Below are positions 48,066-56,385 of a DNA stretch of 64,000 nucleotides, piece by piece. The stretch covers positions 1-64,000 of the forward strand of contig JAGXAJ010000002.1 in assembly GCA_018971625.1 (NCBI GenBank). Reading direction: 5' to 3'. A program made the translations under genes and the position numbers. The stretch's first letter is position 1. Each line of letters opens with the position of its first letter. The notes under the pieces were generated by a model, which was not told the origin of the DNA, searched no databases, and saw only the letters and a list, made by a program, of their open reading frames with translations. The DNA comes from Pseudomonadota bacterium (lineage in GTDB: Bacteria > Pseudomonadota > Alphaproteobacteria > Rhizobiales > Xanthobacteraceae).

Positions 48066-48311
48066 ATGCGCACTTGGCAGGTCGAGCGCCGCAAGCGCAC
48101 GCGGCACCTTATCGAACTCGGCGGCCTCGCCTTCAAAGCCGGTATTGTTGAGCTGACCGGCGACGACCGCGCCACGATCTTCGGCGCACTGCTCTGGATG
48201 GCCGACAAGCTCCAGAGCGATCAGGGCGAACGAACGCGAGCGCTTTGGGCCGCAAAGGGGAAGCAGGCGTTCGACATGGACCCGGCAATGCATATACGCG
48301 CAGATCGTTGA
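48066..48311 (+). CDS. traD: TraD-like conjugal transfer protein
   Basis: An 81-residue protein with the TraD core RRKRTRHLIELGGLAFKAGI and VELTGDDRATIFGALLWMAD. TraD is a small relaxosome-associated protein encoded after traC. The expected traG coupling-protein gene does not follow; instead an unrelated locus on the minus strand begins at 48398. Probably stranded and non-functional, though intact in frame. Confidence 0.75.
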   Translation: MRTWQVERRKRTRHLIELGGLAFKAGIVELTGDDRATIFGALLWMADKLQSDQGERTRALWAAKGKQAFDMDPAMHIRADR

Positions 48312-48397
48312 TGTGGGACAAGTCCGCCGTTATCAGGAGGATAGAAAGGCATCCAAACGGGTGGATCGATGATGCGGACTGGCTTTTCGAAGCAGCA

Positions 48398-49537
48398 TCA
48401 TTTTTTGAATTCGTTCGACTTCGAATCCAAAATTTCTGTCAAGAGATCTCCTAATTTGGGCGTGAAGAGCTTGCGTCCAATCGCGTTGAGGTGAATAGCA
48501 TCGTGAAAATACTCACGCTTCTCAAATTCGACGAATTCATTTTCGTCGAGGAAGGTGACGTTATGGCCGGACGGCAGCAAAGCTCGTAGGTCCGGCGCGC
48601 CCTGGACAGGTTCGCGCGCCGGAATCGGAACGGGACCGCGCGGAAGCTGCAAAAAGATCAGCTGTGTTTTACTGTCCTTGTACAGATCAATAATCCTGGT
48701 CAGCCACCGCGTTTGGAAAGCGGCATTCCGAGCTGTGAATTGTATGGCTCGGTCCGGCGCAGGACGGGTGAACTCTCGCGCCGTCTCCTTTTGTTCAAAC
48801 AGCTTGAGGCCTTTTGGCAGGGCCAGGATAGAGCCGTGCTCCGGGTCGAAGCGAAAATCCTCCATGGTCCCTTCCATGCCAGACCACTCATCCTCCCAGG
48901 TCCAGCCCGCGGACTTTCGGATCTCGAGTTGCTTAATGCGGGTGCGTGGATGGGCCACCAGGTCGATAAGGTCGTCGCCGAAGCCAGTGCTGGCAAGGAT
49001 CGCCGACTGAACCGCTCGACGCCTGACGTCGCTGTCACTAAAACTGCCGATCAGCTGTTTCCAGGCAGATATCGAAAGCACTTGACTGAGCATCTGCACA
49101 TTATTGTAGTCGTTCTCTTCGTCAACGATCCATGGCTCCACGAGGTAGGATGCGACCGGTATCACGATCGCCGCATATCGGTCATGTCCGGGATCGATCG
49201 CCGACAGAATGAAGTACCACATCTTCTCGTTGGTCGCCGCGACGGCCGCCCGGATCAGCGAAAAACGTGATTCTGGATGACTTGTGTTGTATTGGTGAGG
49301 CCAGAACGCCCAATCGATCCGGGAGTTTCCAGTTATAAGAACATCCCGTTTCGGGAAAGCTTTCCGCGCCCGCTCGTAGAGGACTTCAGAATAGAGTTGA
49401 CCCGCAAGCGTCTCGGGGTTCTGGATCCGGGAATAAGCGCCTGAGCGGAATACCAGATTGTCGAGCAGCAAGAAGGCGCAGAGCGTAAGCGTCAAGAGCG
49501 CGAGCGGGCGTCGTGCATGGGTAGTGCAATCGAGCAT
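48398..49537 (-). CDS. SGNH-like (AlgX/DltD-type) partner of an MBOAT acyltransferase
   Basis: A 379-residue protein with one N-terminal membrane helix (LALLTLTLCAFLLLDNLVF) and a periplasmic domain. The candidate nucleophile is Ser72 in ITGNSRIDW and the acid-base pair is Asp346/His349 in FHDAIHLN, the SGNH pattern. Proteins of this layout hand acyl groups from an MBOAT to a glycan. Its ATG shares a base with the MBOAT stop (TGATG), fixing the start. The last gene of a four-gene operon. The acceptor is unknown. Confidence 0.75.
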   Translation of the reverse strand: MLDCTTHARRPLALLTLTLCAFLLLDNLVFRSGAYSRIQNPETLAGQLYSEVLYERARKAFPKRDVLITGNSRIDWAFWPHQYNTSHPESRFSLIRAAVAATNEKMWYFILSAIDPGHDRYAAIVIPVASYLVEPWIVDEENDYNNVQMLSQVLSISAWKQLIGSFSDSDVRRRAVQSAILASTGFGDDLIDLVAHPRTRIKQLEIRKSAGWTWEDEWSGMEGTMEDFRFDPEHGSILALPKGLKLFEQKETAREFTRPAPDRAIQFTARNAAFQTRWLTRIIDLYKDSKTQLIFLQLPRGPVPIPAREPVQGAPDLRALLPSGHNVTFLDENEFVEFEKREYFHDAIHLNAIGRKLFTPKLGDLLTEILDSKSNEFKK

Positions 49538-50916
49538 CAAAATTGCCCATAGATGAAGCCGGGTCCGCTTTGGACATGCAGCACCGACAGCAGCAGCAAG
49601 CCAAAGGCGAGACAGACCCAGCTTGGAACAATCACAAATGGTTTCCTGATCCATCCAAGCCCAGGACAGCCCGCGCCAACGAAAAGGATCACTGGCATCG
49701 AAACGATTGCTCCATTCACGACATTGTTGGGCAGGCTGAAGACATTCAGTGAGCCATTTGGACTGAGTCCAGCGATATGCCAGACGCGGTCGATAGCCTC
49801 TCCCCAACTTCGAAGATGCCAGAAGATTTGCGAGAATGTCATCAGCATGAACGTCGCCGCGATGCCGATCATCTGGCCGGCAACCAACGTGGTTCGGCTG
49901 CGCCCGAAAAAGCGCTTCCGCCAGCCCGTGGACAACGCAGTCAGACAGACAAAGAAGGCGTGATAGGCGCCAAAGGCAAGGAAGTTGACGGTAAAGCCGT
50001 GCCAAACGCCGACCAAAATCATGCTGGTCGCCACGCTGATGATAAGGCCCAGTTGGCGAAGGTCGCGCAGCGCCATCTGCAGCGGCAGGAATATGTAGTC
50101 TGCGATCCAGCTGGTAAGGCTGATATGCCAGCGCCGCCACATCTCCGGAAGGGTCGTGGCCGCGAACGGAGCAGCAAAGTTGGGTGGCCCATCCACGCCA
50201 AAAAGTTTGCCTAAACCGAGAGCGATGTTGGTGTAGCCCGCGAAATCGGCGTAGAGCTGCAGAGTGTAACAACACGCCACCAGCGCGAGCGTCGTTCGCG
50301 TATATGCCGATGGATTCGCGTCTATCGCCGTGATGAACAACGTCAGACGGTCGGCCAGCACGAATTTCAGCAACAAGCCGCCGAGTATGAGGTAAAAGCC
50401 TTCTTCGATTCTCGCAGGACATACTGGCGACGAAAACCGTTCCTTGACCTGCGCCAGGAAATCGGGAGCGCGTTGGATCGGTCCGGCAACAATTTGAGGG
50501 AAGAACGATGGATAGAGCAGAAAGGCTACGATATCCGTAGCCGGTGCTTCCCCCCAATAAACCTCGAGCAGATAAGACAACAGCTTGAACGAATAGTATG
50601 ATAGCCCCAACGGCAGTAAAATATTTTCTGTCGAATCCAGGAATTTGAAGACAACCAGCGTTCCTGCAATCACAAGCAATGACGCGGCGAGCAGAGGCTT
50701 CCGCGCTTTGTCGCTGGCGGCCGCGATTGTGACGCCGGCCTTGAAAGCAAATAGCGAAATAAGAAGCAGAGGTATCGCCGAGATCGGACTCCAGGTGGCG
50801 CAAACCAAATATGAGATCGCGAGAAGATAGTGCGTCCGCCAGGCTGCGGGAACAGCATAAAACACGAGCGCCGCAATGGTGAGAAACGCGAAGAACTCGA
50901 TCGACAGAAAAGCCAT
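49537..50916 (-). CDS. MBOAT-family O-acyltransferase
   Basis: A 459-residue membrane protein with about ten helices. The signature segment PEMWRRWHISLTSWIADYIF spans 257-276 and the catalytic His306 lies in GVWHG. LYADFAGYTNIALGLGKLFG is typical of the AlgI/DltB/PatA group, which draws acyl groups from a cytoplasmic donor and passes them across the membrane to a sugar or lipid head group. An acyl carrier protein gene four bases upstream offers the likely donor. Start MAFLSIEFFAF. Confidence 0.88.
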   Translation of the reverse strand: MAFLSIEFFAFLTIAALVFYAVPAAWRTHYLLAISYLVCATWSPISAIPLLLISLFAFKAGVTIAAASDKARKPLLAASLLVIAGTLVVFKFLDSTENILLPLGLSYYSFKLLSYLLEVYWGEAPATDIVAFLLYPSFFPQIVAGPIQRAPDFLAQVKERFSSPVCPARIEEGFYLILGGLLLKFVLADRLTLFITAIDANPSAYTRTTLALVACCYTLQLYADFAGYTNIALGLGKLFGVDGPPNFAAPFAATTLPEMWRRWHISLTSWIADYIFLPLQMALRDLRQLGLIISVATSMILVGVWHGFTVNFLAFGAYHAFFVCLTALSTGWRKRFFGRSRTTLVAGQMIGIAATFMLMTFSQIFWHLRSWGEAIDRVWHIAGLSPNGSLNVFSLPNNVVNGAIVSMPVILFVGAGCPGLGWIRKPFVIVPSWVCLAFGLLLLSVLHVQSGPGFIYGQF

Positions 50917-50919
50917 ATA

Positions 50920-51162
50920 TCAAGGCGTTTTGTGTTGTATCAGCACGATCAGATCGCCCACCGTTTTCAGCGCGCGGACTTCGCGCGTGGTGAAGCGGAC
51001 CGCAAACGATCTTTCGATCGCGAGGATCAGGTTGATGTGCGTCAAAGAATCCCATTGCGCGATGTCGGAGGCAGTCGTCGCGTCTTCGATCTCTATCGAC
51101 GAGTCGTCAAAAACCGATTGGAATACGGCGTTCAGCCGCGGCCTGATCTCACGAGGGATCAT
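50920..51162 (-). CDS. Acyl carrier protein, specialised
   Basis: An 80-residue ACP. The phosphopantetheine site is Ser39 in WDSLTHIN; the four-helix pattern is complete (LNAVFQSVFDD, ILAIERSFAV, VGDLIVLIQH). It is more divergent than the fatty-acid AcpP and overlaps the FkbH gene by 14 bases. In FkbH systems such ACPs carry a glyceryl or related unit. It probably feeds the adjacent MBOAT. Confidence 0.88.
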   Translation of the reverse strand: MIPREIRPRLNAVFQSVFDDSSIEIEDATTASDIAQWDSLTHINLILAIERSFAVRFTTREVRALKTVGDLIVLIQHKTP

Positions 51163-52948
51163 TTGATATTTCCCCTAACGGCCACGAGTTGATGTGGTGA
51201 GGCAGCGGTGAATAGGCTTCCACATCCATTCGCCATGTGGTTTCGCCGTGCAACGTTTCTTCGACGCGCGCAAAGCCGAAACCAGGGTAGAAGTCCCGGA
51301 CCATGCCGTTCTTGGGCGTCGGAAGATACGATCCCACCACGCTGTGCGAGCCGCGCTGGCGGGCCAGTTCGAAGATGGCGTTCATCGCGAATGCTTCGAC
51401 GCCGCGTTTCAAAACGCGGCAGCTCATCAAGAATTCGTCGATGACGACTGCATCGGACATCTTCAGGATGATGATGGAGATAAGGCCGCTGTCGCCGAAC
51501 TTGTCCTTGAGACTCATCGTCAGCGTGTAGTAGTCAGGATCGCACATGAGTTTTGTGCAAGCAGATTCACTGTAACGCCGTGTCGTGAGGTTGAACTGGT
51601 TGCTGCGCTGCATGAGCTGGACAATGCGGGGCAGGTTGAACTCGGAAAATCGCTCGACTTTCATCGTCATGTCGAGCGATACGAGATAGGAATCAATATC
51701 GGAGAACTCGTTGCTCAGTTCATGGCGGGCCGCTTCTTGCCGGTATTGCGCCACGCGATTTTCATCTGCCTGCGAATAGGACGTTGTTTCGAACAGCGCG
51801 AGATCTGCCAGCGTGGACAGAAAGAGCGACGGATCGTCCGGCAATTCAGGTACAATGACATCCGGCAGCAGCTCTCGAACCAGTCCGCGTTCGAACGGAT
51901 TGTCGTCGAGAAAAACGATGGAGTCGAAACCGATATTCAAGATACGTCGAACCGTCTTGATGTTGTCTGCCTTGTTTTCCCAGTTGGCGATGAAGACCGC
52001 AATGTCCTCTTCCTTGAGAACCATGTCCGGATGTTTCTGGAACGGCAGCAAAGCGTGATGACGCTCGTTCTTGCTGACGACGGCGAGAATGATGCCGCGA
52101 CGCTTGAGTTCGAGCAGGAAGTGCTGAAACTCAACGAAGGCCTCACCGTCGTCCAGTTCGCCGAGACGAATGCTCTCAAGGCCGTCGTCACCGATCGTGC
52201 CACCCCATAATGTCCCATCTAGGTCAAGCGCCACGCATTTGACAGCCCTGCCGTCCGCGGCGAGTATGATGTCGGTCAGGCTTCGGCCGAAGCGCGGCAT
52301 TGCATCAAAGCTGCACAGCGCTTTGCTGAGAATCCAAAGTCGATCATCGAACCATTTTTGCCGGCCCGCTTCGGCCGCGATAAAATCAGTGTCACAAATC
52401 AGCACGTTGCCCGCTTGCCGGGCAGCGTCGATGATGCCGTGGTTGAGGTCTGCAATGATCGCGCCGACCGAATGCGGGACCTTGACCTCGTAGTTGCCGA
52501 ACGCACGCTCGGCCGGCAGTACGAACGTGGCCTGCACAAGTTGGGCCGAAGACCGCTCGGCAATTCTCGACCATAGCTCCACCAGATGCCGCGTCGCCGA
52601 TTCCGCAAAGTCCTTTCGCGAACCAGCAGCGTAAATCTTGCCTCGCAGCTGTTGCGTCGTCATTATTATGGCGACGTAATGCGGCTTGAACTTGTACAAC
52701 TCGGATGTCGGATCGATCACCTCAATGTCGATTGAGTCGAACGCCGCCTCGTATATTTCCAGTCCGACGCCGTGCCTGGCACACAGAGCCTTAAGGATCG
52801 GAGCTAACGATTGGGTGGAAAAATCAGCCAGGATTGCCAGCCGAATGATTTTGTTCGGTGTCATCTCCGCCGATTTCTTGGCTTCCCGAAGCAGATCAAA
52901 GTAGTCCAGTTGATCCAGTCGCCGCGCGGCAGCTTGAGACGAAATCAT
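51149..52948 (-). CDS. FkbH-like HAD-IIIC enzyme
   Basis: A 599-residue, three-part protein: an SGNH-like N-terminal domain (about 35-225), the HAD-IIIC core with ALDLDGTLWGG (Asp242, Asp244), VSKN at 291-294 and FLDDNPFER at 346-354, and a C-terminal GNAT-like domain (about 440-580). FkbH enzymes move the glyceryl part of 1,3-bisphosphoglycerate to an ACP and remove phosphate, giving glyceryl-ACP in polyketide pathways. With ACP and MBOAT following it, a glycerate or lactate-like decoration of a glycolipid is a reasonable guess. First gene of the operon, divergent from the GT4 gene. Confidence 0.87.
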   Translation of the reverse strand: MISSQAAARRLDQLDYFDLLREAKKSAEMTPNKIIRLAILADFSTQSLAPILKALCARHGVGLEIYEAAFDSIDIEVIDPTSELYKFKPHYVAIIMTTQQLRGKIYAAGSRKDFAESATRHLVELWSRIAERSSAQLVQATFVLPAERAFGNYEVKVPHSVGAIIADLNHGIIDAARQAGNVLICDTDFIAAEAGRQKWFDDRLWILSKALCSFDAMPRFGRSLTDIILAADGRAVKCVALDLDGTLWGGTIGDDGLESIRLGELDDGEAFVEFQHFLLELKRRGIILAVVSKNERHHALLPFQKHPDMVLKEEDIAVFIANWENKADNIKTVRRILNIGFDSIVFLDDNPFERGLVRELLPDVIVPELPDDPSLFLSTLADLALFETTSYSQADENRVAQYRQEAARHELSNEFSDIDSYLVSLDMTMKVERFSEFNLPRIVQLMQRSNQFNLTTRRYSESACTKLMCDPDYYTLTMSLKDKFGDSGLISIIILKMSDAVVIDEFLMSCRVLKRGVEAFAMNAIFELARQRGSHSVVGSYLPTPKNGMVRDFYPGFGFARVEETLHGETTWRMDVEAYSPLPHHINSWPLGEISNDPS

Positions 52949-53075
52949 TGGCAGGTCGCTGAAAACGGATAAGCAAAATGACAGTGCTTCGCAGTCGGGA
53001 CGATTTTATGCCGCAAACCGAACTTTGCCACAAGAATAAACACCATCATCATCCATCGATAGAAGCCTTAGGCAA

Positions 53076-54200
53076 GTGCCCAAGATCCTGATTATCACGA
53101 ACGATTTTCCGCCTCGTGTCGGAGGCATTCAGTCGTTTCTTCATACAGTCGCGATGCAGCTTTCGAAAGATGTCGCCGTCTACGCGCCAGCGTGGCGCGA
53201 CGCTACGTCTTTTGACAGGTCCTTGCCGTTTCCCGTTTTTCGCCACCCGACCTCGTTGATGCTGCCGGTGTGGACGGTGCGCCGACGCGCACTCGCGATC
53301 ATGGCTGGCGAAGGCTGTGACAGCATATTGTTCGGTGCCGCGGCTCCGCTCGGATTGCTGGCGCCGGCGCTGCGACGCGCCGGCGCACGGCGCATGGTCG
53401 CAATCACCCATGGTCATGAGGCCGGATGGGCCGCGGTCCCGCTGGCGCGCGGATTGCTGCGCCACATCGGCGATTCCGTCGATGCCGTCACTTACCTCGG
53501 CGATTATTTCCACCGCCGCCTTGCCGACACCCTGTCGCCGGCAGCGGCGGCCCGGATGAGACGTCTCGGCCCAGGCGTTGATACGGAGCGTTTCCGGCCA
53601 GGTTGCGGCGGCGCGATCGTTCGGGCGCGGCTGGGTCTGGGAACAAGGCCCGTTATTCTCTGCGTCTCGCGCCTGGTGCCACGCAAGGGGCAGGATATGT
53701 TGATCCGCGCCATGCCTATGGTGCTCAAGGCAGTGAGCGAAGCAGTTCTGGTCCTGGTCGGGGAGGGCCCTTACGCGGGCAAGCTCCGCCGTCTCGCGCG
53801 CAGGCTCGGCCTCGGCAGGCACGTTCTGTTCACTGGCGAGATATCGGGTGAGGAATTGCCTGCCTACTACGATGCGGCCGATATTTTCGCGATGCCATGC
53901 AGAACCCGCCGCGCCGGGCTCGACGTCGAGGGGCTTGGCATTGTCTTTCTGGAAGCGGCCGCCAGCGGCCTGCCCGTCATCGCGGGCGATTCGGGCGGTG
54001 CCCCCGATGCCGTGCTCGAGGGCGAGACCGGGTTCGTCGTTTCTGGCCGCGATTTGCAAGGCCTCGCCGATCGGCTGAAACGGCTGTTGGTCGATCCGGC
54101 CCTGGCCAAAACGATGGGTACGAGAGGACGTGCGTGGGTAGAAGGCTCCTGGAGCCGGGACGTACTCGGCCGGTCTCTAAGAGAGCTGCTCGAACTCTAA
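53076..54200 (+). CDS. GT4 glycosyltransferase, PimB-like
   Basis: A 374-residue GT-B enzyme. The opening ITNDFPPRVGGIQSFLHTVA and the stretch FPVFRHPTSLMLPVWTVRRR, FGAAAPLGLLAPALRRAGAR, THGHEAGW closely recall actinobacterial PimB, which adds the second mannose to phosphatidylinositol monomannoside. The donor-binding part has VSRLVPRKGQD and the E-x7-E region GLGIVFLEAAASGLPV. GDP-mannose as donor is inferred. Starts with GTG at 53076. It converges with the PimA-like gene, the stops overlapping by four bases. Confidence 0.82.
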   Translation: MPKILIITNDFPPRVGGIQSFLHTVAMQLSKDVAVYAPAWRDATSFDRSLPFPVFRHPTSLMLPVWTVRRRALAIMAGEGCDSILFGAAAPLGLLAPALRRAGARRMVAITHGHEAGWAAVPLARGLLRHIGDSVDAVTYLGDYFHRRLADTLSPAAAARMRRLGPGVDTERFRPGCGGAIVRARLGLGTRPVILCVSRLVPRKGQDMLIRAMPMVLKAVSEAVLVLVGEGPYAGKLRRLARRLGLGRHVLFTGEISGEELPAYYDAADIFAMPCRTRRAGLDVEGLGIVFLEAAASGLPVIAGDSGGAPDAVLEGETGFVVSGRDLQGLADRLKRLLVDPALAKTMGTRGRAWVEGSWSRDVLGRSLRELLEL

Positions 54201-55372
54201 GGGTGGACGCGGCCCGCACGGTGGATCCGGCGTGACCGCGATCGTCTCGCCTCCTCATAGACAGCGAGAAAGGCCGGTAACCGTTCCTTGCTGTCATAGC
54301 TGAGGGCTTCGTCCCGTCCCCATTCCCCCAAGCGAGCACGCAAGTCGGACTGCGTGATCAGCCTCTCAAGCTTGTTGCGCAAATCCGAGGCGTCGCCGGG
54401 CGCGGCCAACAGGCTTGACGCCTCTCCCGTGAGCACGGTCTTGTATCCTGCATTTGCCGCAGCGATGATCGGCTTGCCGCTTGCCATCGCCTCGGCCAGA
54501 ACGATCCCGAACCCTTCGCCGTAGATCGCGGGGGCGCAAAACACGTCGCACGTGGCATAGAGGGAGGGGAGATCGAGGTCGTCGATCCGGCCCAGAAACA
54601 CGACGTCGGGGATCCTTTCTCGCTCCACCAGGCCCTCCAGCCTGTGCCGCTCGGATCCATCTCCTGCGATCAGCAACTTTGCATTTGAAATATCCTGTCT
54701 CAGCTCCGCAAAGGCTTTCAGTAGAATGGAGGCGCCTTTGCGTGGCTCCAACCGGCCGAGGAATAGAATGTTGATGCGTTCGTCTTTCAAACCTTCAAGT
54801 GGCGCTGCGCCGCAACCAAAGCGGCGCAAGTTGACGCACGGTGGCAGGACCGTGCCGGCCGCCAGGTGCAGATCCCGCTGCACCCTCGATGCCAGAATGA
54901 CATGGTCCAGTCGCGACGCCAGGCGTCGATTCAACATCCCATACAAGGCTCGCTGCGCCGCGCCGGATCCTGTTTCCGGTGGAACGGCATGAAATGTGCC
55001 CACGTTCGCTGCGGTCGATCTGTTGAGAACCTGCATCGAAAGAAAAGGGCTGAGTGGCGTGTGCAGATGGACGACATCGAAATCGGCCGAACTCATGAGC
55101 TGATCGAGCCTTCTCGACTCTTCGCCAAAAGCCAGCGAAAATTCGAACGCAGTCTTGTTGATGGAGATCAGTCTCGCAGCTCCGACCTTGACGATCGTCA
55201 CCTCATCCCGGCGGGCTTCTTCGCGGCTTGCGTGCTTGCCCCGGGATACGTGCGGAGCAATGATTGTAACGTTGTGCCCTATCGCGGCGAGCGCGCTGGA
55301 CAGGTCGAGAATATGAGCTTGAACGCCGCCAGGGCGGTCGATGTCATAAGGACATACCTGCGCAATTTTCAA
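54197..55372 (-). CDS. GT4 glycosyltransferase, PimA-like
   Basis: A 391-residue GT-B enzyme opening QVCPYDIDRPGGVQAHILDL, the form of PimA (the first phosphatidylinositol mannosyltransferase). Later motifs are HLHTPLSPFLSMQVL, FLGRLEPRKGASILLKAF and the donor site YGEGFGIVLAEAMASGKPI. PimA glycosylates the inositol ring on the inner leaflet. Likeness to PimA is clear, but GT4 enzymes change specificity easily; its neighbour PimB-like and an inositol-phosphate synthase 8 kb away support inositol lipid as acceptor. Confidence 0.82.
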   Translation of the reverse strand: MKIAQVCPYDIDRPGGVQAHILDLSSALAAIGHNVTIIAPHVSRGKHASREEARRDEVTIVKVGAARLISINKTAFEFSLAFGEESRRLDQLMSSADFDVVHLHTPLSPFLSMQVLNRSTAANVGTFHAVPPETGSGAAQRALYGMLNRRLASRLDHVILASRVQRDLHLAAGTVLPPCVNLRRFGCGAAPLEGLKDERINILFLGRLEPRKGASILLKAFAELRQDISNAKLLIAGDGSERHRLEGLVERERIPDVVFLGRIDDLDLPSLYATCDVFCAPAIYGEGFGIVLAEAMASGKPIIAAANAGYKTVLTGEASSLLAAPGDASDLRNKLERLITQSDLRARLGEWGRDEALSYDSKERLPAFLAVYEEARRSRSRRIHRAGRVHP

Positions 55373-55499
55373 TATTTGCCTTCGCTCTCGCCAGCCGGAA
55401 AACTCAGTTTGAAGGACCGTAACACAGGATCAAACCAGCGGCGATTGACCTTGATGGACCGGTATCTCAATATTTGGTGCCCCCGGGATTACAGATTTC

Positions 55500-56270
55500 A
55501 TGTCGCCTCCCATACCAACCATTCTGCACCAGCTCTGGCGCACGGCTGACTTGCCGCCTGCCTTTGCCAAATGGCGCGCCGGGTGGATTGCCTGCCATCC
55601 GACGTGGTCCCATCGCCTTTATGACGACGAAGCCATGCGCCGGACCACGGCTGATCGGGCGCCGCAATGGCTTGCCACGTTCGACGCACTTCCTCGCGTG
55701 ATCCAGCGCGCCGATTTCTTCCGATATCTGATCGTCTATCTCGACGGCGGAATGTACGCGGACATCGACATGGTTTGTTATCACCCGAACAACAAGCTGC
55801 TGGCCGATGCAAGCTGCGTACTTGGTACGGAAAACCACATCAGCACCTATTTGCAGCAAAAGCTCAATTACCAGCGGCCCTGGCAGCTTGCCAATTTCAT
55901 CTTCGCCGCGGCCCCGGAACATCCCTTGTTTGCGGCTCTGCTCGAGGCGATTGCCCGAAAAGCGACCAGGACGGTCGAGAGCGATCATCACGTCCAGGAG
56001 ATCACGGGGCCGCGTCTGCTGACACGAATTGCCTATGACTTGCCTGCCGACGTGCGCGGGTCCATCCGGCTTCTTCCCCAGATCAACTGGAATCCGCCCT
56101 CGATCTATCCACGAATTGGGCCGATTGCGCGACGGACGTATGCCCGGCATCTCTGCGTGGGAAGTTGGCGAACGCTCCGGTTCTGGTGGCAGCAGCCCGC
56201 GGAAGGCAGATTAGGCCATCATATTCGCCCACCCAATCCGTTCGCTACCGCTTCTCCGGATCTTCGATAG
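55500..56270 (+). CDS. GT32-type glycosyltransferase (DXD sugar-binding), copy 1
   Basis: A 256-residue protein. It starts IPTILHQLWRTADLPPAFAK; the donor site is RADFFRYLIVYLDGG then YADIDM with Asp88 and Asp90, the DXD that binds metal and nucleotide sugar. GT32 enzymes (Och1, capsule-type) usually transfer hexoses. No signal or membrane segment, so it acts on the cytoplasmic face. It has a close paralogue at 58198; the two flank an ABC exporter. Confidence 0.85.
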   Translation: MSPPIPTILHQLWRTADLPPAFAKWRAGWIACHPTWSHRLYDDEAMRRTTADRAPQWLATFDALPRVIQRADFFRYLIVYLDGGMYADIDMVCYHPNNKLLADASCVLGTENHISTYLQQKLNYQRPWQLANFIFAAAPEHPLFAALLEAIARKATRTVESDHHVQEITGPRLLTRIAYDLPADVRGSIRLLPQINWNPPSIYPRIGPIARRTYARHLCVGSWRTLRFWWQQPAEGRLGHHIRPPNPFATASPDLR

Positions 56271-56385
56271 GGCAGCCAAAAGCGCGCTGTCCGAGGCTCA
56301 GGTTCTGCTTGCCCGCTGCTGCGGGTCGATCGTAAGTTGAGCCGACCTATCGGGCAGCTTTACAGAATTTCATTTGCGAGTCTGA

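Noticed and set aside
49538..51055. Reading the SGNH-like gene as an 885-codon protein reaching 51055
   Set aside because: The extra part lies over the MBOAT gene in another frame and shows no homology; TGATG coupling at 49537 gives a natural start.
53049..54059. 336-codon frame antisense to the PimB-like gene
   Set aside because: Shadow of a well-supported GT4 gene.
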